Shown: piece by piece, positions 1-8,686 of the stretch | Numbering within the stretch: position 1 is the stretch's first letter | Layout of the letters: every line of letters starts with the position of its first letter | Origin: Christiangramia sediminis | GTDB lineage: Bacteria > Bacteroidota > Bacteroidia > Flavobacteriales > Flavobacteriaceae | Assembly: GCF_020552705.1 (NCBI RefSeq) | Contig: NZ_JAJBZG010000002.1 | Coordinates: 124,001-188,000 of the forward strand | Direction of reading: 5' to 3' | Length of the DNA: 64,000 nucleotides | Program-made: the position numbers and the translations under genes | The notes under the pieces: generated by a model | The model's database searches: none | What the model was told of the DNA's origin: nothing | The model's input: the letters and a program-made list of their open reading frames with translations, nothing else

Positions 1-1581
1 ATTTCCCATAGCGCCAGCTTCCAGAACTAACTGGCAGGCTTCAGGAATGGTCATGAAGTATCTTATGATATCAGGATGGGTTATAGTTACAGGCCCTCCT
101 GCTTCAATTTGCTTTTTAAATAAAGGAACGACGGAACCATTAGATCCTAAAACGTTACCAAATCTTGTGGTAATAAATTTAGTACCATTAGGATTGACCT
201 TTATATTTTCATGATATAGAGATTGTACATACATTTCTGCAGTTCTCTTGGACGCACCCATTACATTACTTGGGTTTACCGCTTTGTCGGTGGAAACCAT
301 CACGAAATGTCCTACATGATACTTTACCGCTAAATCTGCAAGATTCTTTGTTCCCTGAATATTTACAAAAATTGCTTCGTGAGGATTACTTTCCATTAGG
401 GGAACATGCTTGTAGGCAGCAGCATGATATACCACGTCGATATTCTGATTTTGAAACATCAGTTCTAAACGCTTTTGATTACCCACATCACAGATAATAG
501 CCTTGAAGTTTAAATCTGGAAATTTTGATTCTATTTCCAATTGTAAATTATGAAGCGGTGTTTCCGCCTGATCCAGTATAATCAGCTTTTTAGGATTATA
601 TTCTGCTACCTGTCGTACGATTTCACTTCCTATTGAGCCAGCAGCGCCAGTAACTAAAATAGTTTTTCCGGTTAATTGATCAATTTTATTTTGTACTTCT
701 AGCTGTATAGGTTCTCTTTCAAGAAGATCTTCAATTTGTAATGTTTTTACTTTCTTAGCAATGGGTTGATTTTCATCCCAGGATGATACCAGGGGTGCAT
801 TATAAACCGCTATATCATGTTCAAGACATTCCTCTACGAGTTTAAATTTTTCTTCAGGAGTAAAACTATTTTCTGAAAAGATAATAGCCTTGGCTCCAAG
901 AGAATGTACTTCTTTATGAATCTTTTGAGTATGCTTTAATACTGGCTTATCTAAGATTCTTAACCTTTTGTGAGAATTTTGAGTTAGAAAACCGACAATT
1001 TTAAAACGTTTGGGATGTTCAATATCCAATGCCCCGGCTATAGATATCGCATTTTCATCTACTCCCAGAATGACAGCCTTAATTAAAGCTTCATTTTTTT
1101 GAACTATTTTAAAGTATTCATATACCTGCTTAACTCCTAGTCGGAATAAAAATAAAAGAGAAAAAGAGATCCAAAGATTAATCAGTAAGCCACCGATTAA
1201 AAATATTTTTTCGCCAATTATAAAATAGGTCGCATAATTAATAATCAGTAAACTTATAAACGACCCAATGGTCGCAAGTAAAAGTTTTAGGGCATCGATA
1301 TTCGAGGAATATCGAATTATACCCGCATAGGTTTTAAAAATATAAAAGAAAACAACATGCGTGGCGATTATGATAATCCCTTTATCAAAGAAACTTAATA
1401 AAGTATATTGAAACGGAGATAAATCAAGTAAAATAAAGATGGTAAGAACTGTAGAAATAGTTACCAGCCCTATATCAATCAAAAATACCGCCCAACGAGG
1501 AAGATATTTTAAATTACGAATATCTAAAGCGTTGTCGGGACCGGTAAGAATATTCTCAAGGGCTCTGTTTATTCTACCCAT
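1..1581 (-). CDS. pglF: Membrane-bound UDP-GlcNAc 4,6-dehydratase, PglF/WbpM/CapD family (3' end outside window)
   Basis: Makes the UDP-4-keto-6-deoxy-HexNAc that PglE then aminates, the first step to UDP-N,N'-diacetylbacillosamine. The frame is open from an ATG at 1581 to the left edge (527 codons visible; the family is about 640 residues), so the C-terminus is missing. Residues 30-150 contain about four hydrophobic segments, as in WbpM/PglF. A first nucleotide-binding domain follows (about 165-290). The SDR domain has the Gly-rich loop TGAAGSIGSE at 311-320, the STDKAVNP segment at 430-437 and MGASKR at 441-446. In this family the catalytic Tyr is replaced, and the SDR Lys lies in this last motif. 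It starts 4 nt after the pglE stop, so they are probably cotranscribed. Family assignment is firm. The exact product (bacillosamine versus QuiNAc/FucNAc precursor) is inferred from the pglE/D/C neighbours. Confidence 0.9.
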   Translation of the reverse strand, partial: MGRINRALENILTGPDNALDIRNLKYLPRWAVFLIDIGLVTISTVLTIFILLDLSPFQYTLLSFFDKGIIIIATHVVFFYIFKTYAGIIRYSSNIDALKLLLATIGSFISLLIINYATYFIIGEKIFLIGGLLINLWISFSLLFLFRLGVKQVYEYFKIVQKNEALIKAVILGVDENAISIAGALDIEHPKRFKIVGFLTQNSHKRLRILDKPVLKHTQKIHKEVHSLGAKAIIFSENSFTPEEKFKLVEECLEHDIAVYNAPLVSSWDENQPIAKKVKTLQIEDLLEREPIQLEVQNKIDQLTGKTILVTGAAGSIGSEIVRQVAEYNPKKLIILDQAETPLHNLQLEIESKFPDLNFKAIICDVGNQKRLELMFQNQNIDVVYHAAAYKHVPLMESNPHEAIFVNIQGTKNLADLAVKYHVGHFVMVSTDKAVNPSNVMGASKRTAEMYVQSLYHENIKVNPNGTKFITTRFGNVLGSNGSVVPLFKKQIEAGGPVTITHPDIIRYFMTIPEACQLVLEAGAMGN

Positions 1582-1585
1582 AATT

Positions 1586-2746
1586 TTAAACTATATTTTT
1601 CAAACAGTTTAAGATTGCCTGCTCTATTCTGCTCCTATCATTATCAGAAAGGTTAGAGCCACTTGGCAAACATAAACCATTTTTGAACATCTCTTCGGCA
1701 ATTCCCGTGCCGTAATACGGATATTTATTAAAAACTGGTTGCATATGCATAGGTTTCCATAGTGGTCGGCATTCAATATTTTCAGATTCCATGCACTTTC
1801 TCAAGTCCTCCCTATTTACTCCCCCTGTTTTGGTTTCATCAATATTAATAACACTTAACCAGTGATTACTGTGAAAATCATCGTTTGGTTCAGTAAATAC
1901 CTTTATTCCGTCAATATCGCGGAATAAATTTACGTAAAATTGAAACATATTACGTCTGCCCTGTACTCTTTTATCCAGAACCTCCATTTGTCCCCTACCA
2001 ATTCCTGCTGAAATATTACTCAATCGATAATTATAGCCAATCTCGCTATGCTGATAATGCGGTGCGTCATCCCTGGCCTGAGTGGCCAGAAAAATCGCTT
2101 TTTTCTTAGTTTCAGAATTTTTAGTGATCATCGCACCACCTCCGGAGGTTGTAATAATCTTATTTCCGTTAAAAGAAAGTATAGAAAAATCCCCGAAAGT
2201 TCCACATTTTCTACCTTTATAAGTACTCCCAAGAGATTCGGCACTATCCTCTATTATGGCAATACCATATTTATCAGCAATCGCTTTTATTTGATCTACC
2301 TTATAAGGCATTCCGTAGAGATGAACCGCAATAATCGCTTTAGGTTTCTTTCCTTTTGAAATTCTATCTTTAATAGCAATTTCCAGTTGATCCGGACAAA
2401 TATTCAGAGTTTCCTCTTCACTATCAATAAAAATAGGAGTGGCACCCAGATAAACGATGGGATTAGCAGAGGCTGCAAAGGTCATGCTTTGACAAATTAC
2501 TTCATCTCCTCTTTCCACACCAGATAAAATCAAAGCCAAATGTAAGGCGGCTGTGCCTGAACTCAATGCTGCTACTTCTAACGAACCAATTTCTTCAGAC
2601 GTCAAATATTCTTTAATATCTGCTTCAAAACCGGTTACATTAGGACCTAAGGGAGCGATCCAGTTTTCTGCAAAAGCCTCGTTAATATATTTTAGCTCAT
2701 TACCTCCCATGTGCGGGGATGAAAGCCATATTTTTTCGTTATTCAT
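1586..2746 (-). CDS. pglE: PLP-dependent UDP-4-keto-sugar aminotransferase, PglE/EpsN-like (DegT/DnrJ/EryC1/StrS family)
   Basis: Transfers an amino group from glutamate to C4 of the UDP-4-keto-6-deoxy sugar made by the preceding dehydratase. Read from the ATG at 2746 it is 386 aa and opens with IWLSSPHMGGNELKYINEAF, the typical PglE/EpsN N-terminus. The frame is open a further 23 codons upstream, but that extension is hydrophobic, lies inside pglD and has no family counterpart. The PLP lysine is K196 in SFNGNKIITTSGGG, and the cofactor-binding EDSAESLGS lies at 166-174. It overlaps the end of pglD by 8 nt, which points to translational coupling. One of three DegT-family aminotransferases in the cluster; the other two fit legionaminic acid (27103-28245) and Fuc4N (32217-33359) better. 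Confidence 0.88.
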   Translation of the reverse strand: MNNEKIWLSSPHMGGNELKYINEAFAENWIAPLGPNVTGFEADIKEYLTSEEIGSLEVAALSSGTAALHLALILSGVERGDEVICQSMTFAASANPIVYLGATPIFIDSEEETLNICPDQLEIAIKDRISKGKKPKAIIAVHLYGMPYKVDQIKAIADKYGIAIIEDSAESLGSTYKGRKCGTFGDFSILSFNGNKIITTSGGGAMITKNSETKKKAIFLATQARDDAPHYQHSEIGYNYRLSNISAGIGRGQMEVLDKRVQGRRNMFQFYVNLFRDIDGIKVFTEPNDDFHSNHWLSVINIDETKTGGVNREDLRKCMESENIECRPLWKPMHMQPVFNKYPYYGTGIAEEMFKNGLCLPSGSNLSDNDRSRIEQAILNCLKNIV

Positions 2747-3353
2747 TTTTAATAGTATTAAACTTAATGACCTTTCCAGGAGTTCCAACAACCACTGCAA
2801 AATCTGGTATATCATTAATAATTACAGCTCCGGCACCAATAGTTACCCATTTTCCAATCTTAATTCCGGGAATTATAGTCGCAGCGGCTCCAATATGGCT
2901 ACCTTCTCCAATTTTAACATTACCGGTTACCGTCGCTGATGGTGAAACATGAACATAATTATCAATAACAACATCATGCTCTATCACTGAGCCGGTATTA
3001 ATAATACAATGCACTCCAATTTTTGAAGCAGAATTGATTACTGCATTTGGCATTATCACCGTACCTTTTCCAATTTCTGTATTTTCAGAAATAACAGCAG
3101 ACTTATGAACCAGAGCCTCACAAAACAGCCTTTGAATTTTATTAGCGACCACCTTTCTTGTTAAATTATTTCCAATGGCAATAACAGCTATTTGATCGAC
3201 CATCTCTTGAGTCAAATCATGAGTCACCTTAAAATCAAGAAGTTTATTTATAGACCTGTCGTCGTCAATTATAAAGTCTATAGAGTCATAATCCTGAGAA
3301 ATGATAATATCTATTATTACCTTGGCATGACCACTAGCACCGTATATAATCAT
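2739..3353 (-). CDS. pglD: UDP-4-amino-sugar N-acetyltransferase, PglD/NeuD family
   Basis: Acetyl-CoA-dependent N-acetyltransferase (204 aa) expected to acetylate the C4 amine made by PglE, giving UDP-diNAcBac. The N-terminal 70 residues form the small nucleotide-sugar-binding domain with [17 protein letters not shown]. From about residue 90 there are left-handed parallel beta-helix hexapeptide repeats (I-G-K-G-T-V, I-G-V-H-C-I, I-G-E-G-S-H-I-G, I-G-K-W-V-T-I-G). The His in the IEHDVVI segment matches the catalytic His of PglD-type enzymes. The start overlaps the pglC stop by 1 nt and the 3' end overlaps pglE by 8 nt. A second NeuD-family enzyme at 26490 is placed in the legionaminic operon, so pairing by position is the basis for this call. 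Confidence 0.88.
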   Translation of the reverse strand: MIIYGASGHAKVIIDIIISQDYDSIDFIIDDDRSINKLLDFKVTHDLTQEMVDQIAVIAIGNNLTRKVVANKIQRLFCEALVHKSAVISENTEIGKGTVIMPNAVINSASKIGVHCIINTGSVIEHDVVIDNYVHVSPSATVTGNVKIGEGSHIGAAATIIPGIKIGKWVTIGAGAVIINDIPDFAVVVGTPGKVIKFNTIKNE

Positions 3354-3958
3354 TAATTGTTTCCGTTAAATGGTTCTGTTGTTGCCATATTCTGTGTGTT
3401 TATTCCTTCTGATATCAATACTTTTTTTATTGTCTTAAATAATATTTTCAGGTCCAACCCAAAAGAAATATTTTCAACATACCAGATATCATATTCAAAC
3501 TTTTGCGTCCAACTTATTGCATTTCTACCATTTACCTGTGCCCAGCCGGTAATACCAGGCCTAACTTCGTGTCTTCTCCCCTGTCTTTTTGAATATAATT
3601 TCAAATATTGTGGCAACAAGGGCCTCGGTCCAATAATGCTCATATCACCTTTTAAAACATTAAATAGCTGCGGGATTTCATCAATTGATGTCTTTCTAAC
3701 AAATTTTCCTATCGTGGTCAATCTCAATTCATCAGATAAAGGTTCCCCATCTTTATCTACAGCATCGGTCATCGTTTTAAATTTAACAATTTTAAAGTTT
3801 TTACCGAATTTACCGGGTCGATTCTGAAAAAAGAAAGGTTTACCCTTATTTGCCAAGCTCAGTAAAATTGTAATTAGAATTAGTAACGGACTAAGGATAA
3901 TCAAGCCGATAAGGGAGACAATAAAATCTGAAACTGGCTTAATAATCTTACTATACAT
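3353..3958 (-). CDS. pglC: Initiating phosphoglycosyl transferase, PglC-like bacterial sugar transferase
   Basis: Small monotopic phosphoglycosyl transferase (201 aa) that moves phospho-sugar from a UDP-sugar to undecaprenyl phosphate and so starts the lipid-linked glycan. The single N-terminal re-entrant hydrophobic segment (residues about 10-35) is followed by [14 protein letters not shown] and the catalytic Asp-Glu pair in [21 protein letters not shown], then RPLLPQY. The short length with one membrane segment is the PglC type, not the longer WbaP/CpsE type with four extra helices. Together with pglD, pglE and pglF it suggests that diNAcBac is the first sugar. Starts with ATG at 3958, 45 nt after the next GT gene. 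Confidence 0.9.
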   Translation of the reverse strand: MYSKIIKPVSDFIVSLIGLIILSPLLILITILLSLANKGKPFFFQNRPGKFGKNFKIVKFKTMTDAVDKDGEPLSDELRLTTIGKFVRKTSIDEIPQLFNVLKGDMSIIGPRPLLPQYLKLYSKRQGRRHEVRPGITGWAQVNGRNAISWTQKFEYDIWYVENISFGLDLKILFKTIKKVLISEGINTQNMATTEPFNGNN

Positions 3959-4003
3959 TAACTAATTGTAAAAATGAACCTGATTTTAACTGCGGCCGCG
4001 AAT

Positions 4004-5167
4004 TTAATCATGTTTATTTAGGGCTTCTAATTCTTTGTATTCTTTTAACAAATTTTCCCAAAATAGCCCGCGCTCATAATTCATTTGGATCAATTTACGT
4101 GCGTTTTGAGCTAATTTAGACCTTAGAACGGTATTTTCTATAATTTCTGACATTGAATTCAGCAAAGCGTTTCTATCTTTTACGGGGATAATCATACCGT
4201 TGATTCCTTCTTCGATTATCTCATTACATCCATTAATATCAGACACAATCGCAGGTAGTCCCATCGCATTGGCCTGCATAACCACGTTCGGGAATCCTTC
4301 CCGATAACTTGGAAATGCTAGCACATCTGAAATAGAAAAATAAGCCCTAACATCCTGTTGATAGCCAGTGGTGAAAATTTTTGGGTGAGATTTAATATTC
4401 TGGAAAACTTGGTGATCTAATGGATCTAATTCCTGTTCAAAAGGCCCCACCAATAATAAAGAAATATCAGGTTTACTTTTCTGAAGTTCTATAAACGATA
4501 AAACCAACTCGTTAATTCCTTTTTCAGAAACCAGACGCCCCACAAATATAAAAGTGAAGTCTTCCCGTGGGATTCCCAACTCACTTTTAAGTTTAAATTT
4601 TTCCTCCTGGTTAAATTGTGAGGGATCAAAGTAACCTGTATCTATGCCATTAGAGCTACCCTTCCCCAATACTTTTAATTTCTGTGGTTTTGCATAGCCA
4701 TGGTCTACAATGATTTTTCTTAATTCAAAAGAGTTTGGATAAACCCGTGTAGCAAGCCTATAGGTAAAAGCCTCTACCCAATCCAGAATTTTTCTTTTAT
4801 TCCCCTTAGTTTCAAGCAAGGGAAGACCGGCAACAGTATGCAGTCTAATGGGAACACCCGCTAGTTTTCCAGCTAATATGCCTACAATACCAGCTTTTGG
4901 AGTATGCGTGTGTACAATAAGTGGCTTTTCCTGCTTAAAGAACCTGTAAAGCTTCACTAATGCCTTAATATCCTCTAAAGGCGTAATAGCCCTGGTCATT
5001 TCAACCCAGAAAGTTCGAACTTTATTATTGGTCCCGTATTGAGCTAACCTCTCCTTTTCTGCGGAAACGGCAATAACCTCATAATACTGATTCATGAATG
5101 TTAACTGACCTTCTAAAAGTTTCTCTAAAGAGAGAGGAATGGTGGTAATCCTGACTAATTTCTGCAC
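4004..5167 (-). CDS. GT4-family glycosyltransferase (WecA/PglC-adjacent, PglA-like)
   Basis: GT-B glycosyltransferase of 387 aa. The N-terminal acceptor domain contains the HTHTPKAGIVG segment (86-96), and the C-terminal donor domain has FVGRLVSEKGINEL (208-221). The usual E-x7-E signature reads E290-GFPNVVM-Q298, so the second Glu is a Gln; NAMGLP and DINGCNEII follow. This E-to-Q form is, to my knowledge, common in Bacteroidetes relatives that sit beside pglC-type genes. The position next to the initiating transferase suggests that it adds the second sugar, as PglA does, but donor and acceptor cannot be read from the sequence. ATG start at 5167; a 75-nt gap separates it from the frameshifted gene upstream. 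Confidence 0.82.
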   Translation of the reverse strand: MQKLVRITTIPLSLEKLLEGQLTFMNQYYEVIAVSAEKERLAQYGTNNKVRTFWVEMTRAITPLEDIKALVKLYRFFKQEKPLIVHTHTPKAGIVGILAGKLAGVPIRLHTVAGLPLLETKGNKRKILDWVEAFTYRLATRVYPNSFELRKIIVDHGYAKPQKLKVLGKGSSNGIDTGYFDPSQFNQEEKFKLKSELGIPREDFTFIFVGRLVSEKGINELVLSFIELQKSKPDISLLLVGPFEQELDPLDHQVFQNIKSHPKIFTTGYQQDVRAYFSISDVLAFPSYREGFPNVVMQANAMGLPAIVSDINGCNEIIEEGINGMIIPVKDRNALLNSMSEIIENTVLRSKLAQNARKLIQMNYERGLFWENLLKEYKELEALNKHD

Positions 5168-5242
5168 TAATTTAGAATGGTTTTTGCTGGCAAATTTAAA
5201 GTTTTAAGTTTGGAAAAAATTCCATTTCGATAAATATAAATA

Positions 5243-6471
5243 TTATATTTTAAATGCTTTATTTGAAGCGGAAAGGCTTAATCTTTCTAATTTCATTTTT
5301 ACTTCATTAGATTTCTCATAAGCCAGGAAATAGCAGATCACAAAAAACATAAAATACATAATCATAGTTTTCTGTCTAATCATTATTCCCAGATTTGACA
5401 TTATAAAGGTCATCGCAAAAGAAGTAAGAATAAAAATCATTAGACATGATTTAACCTGAGAAGGAGCATTCTTCCAGAATTTAAAGAAATTTAATCTTAG
5501 AATTTTTCCGAAGAGAAGTAAATATATAAGATTTTCAATAGAAACAATAACTCCTAAAATCCCCGGTGCATCTATAAATAAGGGTCTAAACCAAAACGTG
5601 AATATTTTTTCCGGTAAGCTATAACCGGCCATATTCACTCCCGAAGTTGCCGAACTCAAATCTTCTGATCTAGTCTTAGAGAAAGAAAGAAAATCTGAGA
5701 TCATGTTGCTGGATTGATCCAAACTAACCACTGCTAAAATTTTATCCTGTAAAACAAAAAGGCATAATAATATTATTCCCGCAGCGTATATTTTTTTCCT
5801 TTTAGAAATAAGATTCTTTCCGAAGAACAATCCATATAAGGATCCAACAGAAATCAATAGGAACATATGGGGTCTTACAGAAAATATTAAAACAGAAGCT
5901 ATAATTAATCCCCATTTTCTTCGAAATGGCTTAGCAAATGAAAATACAAAAAGCATAAGTCCGAAGAAAATTAATGGTCCTTTTCCTAAGGAAGCCGTCC
6001 AGAAATGCATATTTGGCAAGAATAGGATCAATGCCAGCAAATTAACCTTCCTGAACACCCTTACCTTTTGTGGTATATTTTCTTTAAAGAATAAGAATCC
6101 AAAAACGAATCTCCAAAAACCTATCCAGGTAAACGATAGCATCATTATCTCGTAGGTAAATCCAAAATACTGGATAAATGGATATGCGAAAAAATCTATA
6201 AAAGATGTTTCTAAGCCGAAAATATCCAGCCAGCAACCCTGAAATTCTGAAACCCTTTGGAAATATTGAACGCTATCTGATGGATTGTTGAGAGCGAACA
6301 GTAGTAGATTATTCCGAATATGAGATGGTAGAAGAAAAGACAATTGACTTTTCTAGAATTCTCCTTCAATTGTTTCGATCCAATCAAATTGTAAATACTT
6401 TGATTTAAGTCGAATAATAAAGGAATTAAAATTAAGCTATCAAGAATTTTTAATATTAAATCTATTTCCAA
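5243..6471 (-). pseudogene. Frameshifted polytopic membrane protein, EpsG/Wzy-like, paralogue of 8687-9892
   Basis: The main frame (5243-about 6310) encodes a hydrophobic polytopic protein that aligns along its length with the intact protein at 8687-9892: both have LFLPNMHFWTASLGKG, the RPHMFL/RPHVFL segment, TFWFRPLFIDAPGILG versus TFWFRPLFFDAPGIFG, and MSNLGIMIRQK versus MSNLGIIMRQK. The matching N-terminus (LFFYHLIFGIIYY, matching YFYHIFFFIVYY) lies in a different frame, 6471-about 6305. The frames join near 6303-6310, where one extra T in the T-pair of the coding-strand TGTTCG would give an uninterrupted YYCFALNNPSDS. No ATG is seen: the upstream frame opens at TTG 6471 and the downstream one only at TTG 6343. 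The function would be glycan polymerase or similar. Either a real broken copy or a sequencing error. Confidence 0.72.
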
Positions 6472-6710
6472 AATAAATAATTTACCTTACAAAGTTCAAA
6501 AATTCTGTCTTAGCAACATTAACTATTGCAAACCTGATGAAGGCGCGCAATCAGTAACGAATCTTTAATGTTTTGAAATTTCAATAACTGTTGATATATA
6601 CAATTTTTATTTATAACTGTGGATTTTATTCCTAACGATAAATAATCGTCTAATAAAATGGAATTTTTCGAGTTTAGGTTAATAGTAAACACTTAAACAG
6701 AATTTTTAAG

Positions 6711-6718
6711 TATTTTTG
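6711..6718 (+). promoter_or_regulatory. Candidate Bacteroidetes -7 box (TATTTTTG)
   Basis: Matches TAnnTTTG exactly and ends 23 nt before the ATG of the plus-strand GT2 gene. No clear TTG is seen at the expected -33 spacing, so this is tentative. It lies in a 270-nt A+T-rich gap between two divergent genes (6472-6741) in which I see no coding sequence. Confidence 0.35.
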
Positions 6719-6741
6719 AATCAGAAATGTGAAGCATATAA

Positions 6742-7710
6742 ATGACTTTTGAAGAATTCCAGAGAAAATTTCAAAGAATTGAAGTAGAAGAAGTTGATAA
6801 TTGTGTTGCAGCTGAAATTATGGTATCTGTTTGTATTCAAACTTACAATCAGGAAAACTATATTTCACAATGTCTTGAAAGTATTTTGAGCCAAAAAACT
6901 TCTTTTAAAATTGAGATTTTAATTGGTGAAGACTCCTCTAGCGATAATACTAGAGAAATTTGTATTGAATATGCGAAGAAGTACCCAGATAAAATTAGAC
7001 TTTTTCTTCATCATAGGGCTAATAACATACTTGTTCAGGGAAGAAATACTGGACTTTTCAATTCTTTTTTCAATGTTTTCTCTTCAAAAGGAAAATATAT
7101 TGCGTATTGTGACGGAGATGACTACTGGACTGATGAATTAAAATTAGAAAAGCAAGTTAGCTTTTTAGAGAATAATGCTAATTATTCCCTTTGTTACCAT
7201 GATGTAAGTACTATAGATGAGAATGGGGAAAAAATTTTTAAAACATATTTTGAGGAAGTAAAGAGAGATTTCAATTCAGAAGATCTAAAAAGGGTATTAG
7301 TACAACCTCCAATTTCTACCTGGTGCTTTAGAAATATTATTAATGAAATTCCTTTTGAAATGACACAAACCATTAATGCTGATAATTTCTGGATAAGTCT
7401 GTTAGGTTTTCATGGTGCCGGTAAATATTTAAATTCAATAAAACCGTCTTTTTATAGAATACATTCTAAAGGGATTTGGAGTTTAATTGATAGAGAGGCT
7501 CAAATAATTTCCAAGAGAAGGACTTATGAACTCTTATCTAAGTTTTACCAGGAAAGAGACGATAAAGAATTAAGTGATTTTTTTAAAAACAGGTCTCTTA
7601 AATTTCTAAAAATGCTAATTTTTGGCCGAATAAAGAAACTTAATTTTCAATACGTCCTGATAAATATTCCAAAGTATTTGCGATTAAAATACCAAAAATC
7701 ACAAATTTAG
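6742..7710 (+). CDS. GT2-family glycosyltransferase
   Basis: GT-A glycosyltransferase, 322 aa. The N-terminal nucleotide-binding region is VSVCIQTYNQENYI, followed by ILIGEDSSSDNT, and the metal-binding DxD-type motif is YCDGDDYW near residue 127. No long hydrophobic segment, so it is cytoplasmic. It is the only plus-strand gene within the first 38 kb and has its own candidate promoter at 6711-6718. Its last 4 nt overlap the convergent deacetylase gene. It is very A+T-rich by eye, with many AAA and ATT codons. The isolated orientation suggests a separate acquisition or an inversion. The sugar transferred is unknown. Confidence 0.85.
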   Translation: MTFEEFQRKFQRIEVEEVDNCVAAEIMVSVCIQTYNQENYISQCLESILSQKTSFKIEILIGEDSSSDNTREICIEYAKKYPDKIRLFLHHRANNILVQGRNTGLFNSFFNVFSSKGKYIAYCDGDDYWTDELKLEKQVSFLENNANYSLCYHDVSTIDENGEKIFKTYFEEVKRDFNSEDLKRVLVQPPISTWCFRNIINEIPFEMTQTINADNFWISLLGFHGAGKYLNSIKPSFYRIHSKGIWSLIDREAQIISKRRTYELLSKFYQERDDKELSDFFKNRSLKFLKMLIFGRIKKLNFQYVLINIPKYLRLKYQKSQI

Positions 7711-8675
7711 GAAAGTTCGGTGCATTGATCGTCCATACTAAATGAATTAAAGCCATGTCTATTTTTTAGAAATTTAAAGTGATTTAATATAATTTCTAAA
7801 TCCTCAATATTCTTTATAGAGTTTTCACCAAAGTTGTGCGGATGCCACCATAAGTGATAAATTTCTCCACCAATAGCAGCTTTTTCCATCTCAGATAGTA
7901 TTCTCTTCATCCTCAATTTATTTAAATTCATATTGCTTCCATGAGGCCTCAAAAATCTACTCGCCTTTTGTAGATTATACCCATCTGAATGACTTTGAAG
8001 AATTGCGCTTTTATAGGACTTATCATGAATTCCCAGGTAAGCATCTCCAGTTCTGAAAACTTTTTGAATCAAATTATTTTTCTCGGTATTTTTCCAATAC
8101 CAATTATCTGGATTTGTACGGATATTTTCTAAACCAAATTCAGTGCATACCTTAAGGTAATCTGGATTGAATTGATTTCTAGGAAATACTAAAGATTTTA
8201 AATTTACGTCAAATTTTGATGATAGCTCCTTAGCCTTTTTAAGATCTTCCCCAAACTGACTGATAGTCTGCCCATTCTCCAAACAGTAATAATGAGAATA
8301 AGTATGCGTAGCCATTTCCTGGTCTTTGGTTGATATAATTTCTCTAATTAATTCAGGAGCAAAACATAGATTCTCAGTATCCTTATTTTGAATAGAATTC
8401 CCGAAATTATATGCACATAACTTTTTATTAGAATAAGTTGGTATTTCTTCTGGAATATTACTATTCCATTCATCCCAATCACTATTAAATAACATCCCTA
8501 CCGTCGCCCAGGTAGCTTTAATATCATTCCGTTCGAACTGCTTGAGTATTTCGGCAATGATTTCCCGGGTATTAGAGAAGTACGCTCTTTTATCTTCCAA
8601 ATTCACTTTATCAAAAACTCCCCATAATAACTCAAAATCAAGAGAAATCACCAAGCCGCCGGTATCTTTAGACAT
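7707..8675 (-). CDS. Polysaccharide deacetylase family protein (NodB/CE4)
   Basis: 322 aa, no signal peptide. The NodB-type metal site is visible: SLDFELLW near residue 11 (D13), then ATHTYSHYY with H124 and H128 forming the HxxxH pair. FPRNQFN and a late WWHPHNFG supply further expected residues. The family removes N-acetyl (or O-acetyl) groups from sugars using a divalent metal. The predicted cytoplasmic location suggests action on a nucleotide- or lipid-linked precursor rather than on finished polymer. It ends 4 nt into the convergent GT2 gene and starts 11 nt after the stop of the membrane protein gene at 8687. The ATG at 8675 fits. The substrate is unknown. Confidence 0.82.
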   Translation of the reverse strand: MSKDTGGLVISLDFELLWGVFDKVNLEDKRAYFSNTREIIAEILKQFERNDIKATWATVGMLFNSDWDEWNSNIPEEIPTYSNKKLCAYNFGNSIQNKDTENLCFAPELIREIISTKDQEMATHTYSHYYCLENGQTISQFGEDLKKAKELSSKFDVNLKSLVFPRNQFNPDYLKVCTEFGLENIRTNPDNWYWKNTEKNNLIQKVFRTGDAYLGIHDKSYKSAILQSHSDGYNLQKASRFLRPHGSNMNLNKLRMKRILSEMEKAAIGGEIYHLWWHPHNFGENSIKNIEDLEIILNHFKFLKNRHGFNSFSMDDQCTELS

Positions 8676-8686
8676 CGAAATTTAAT

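Noticed and set aside
2048-2939. Plus-strand frames across the pglE/pglD genes
   Set aside because: They lie antisense to genes with full family motifs and encode no recognisable domain; they are shadows.
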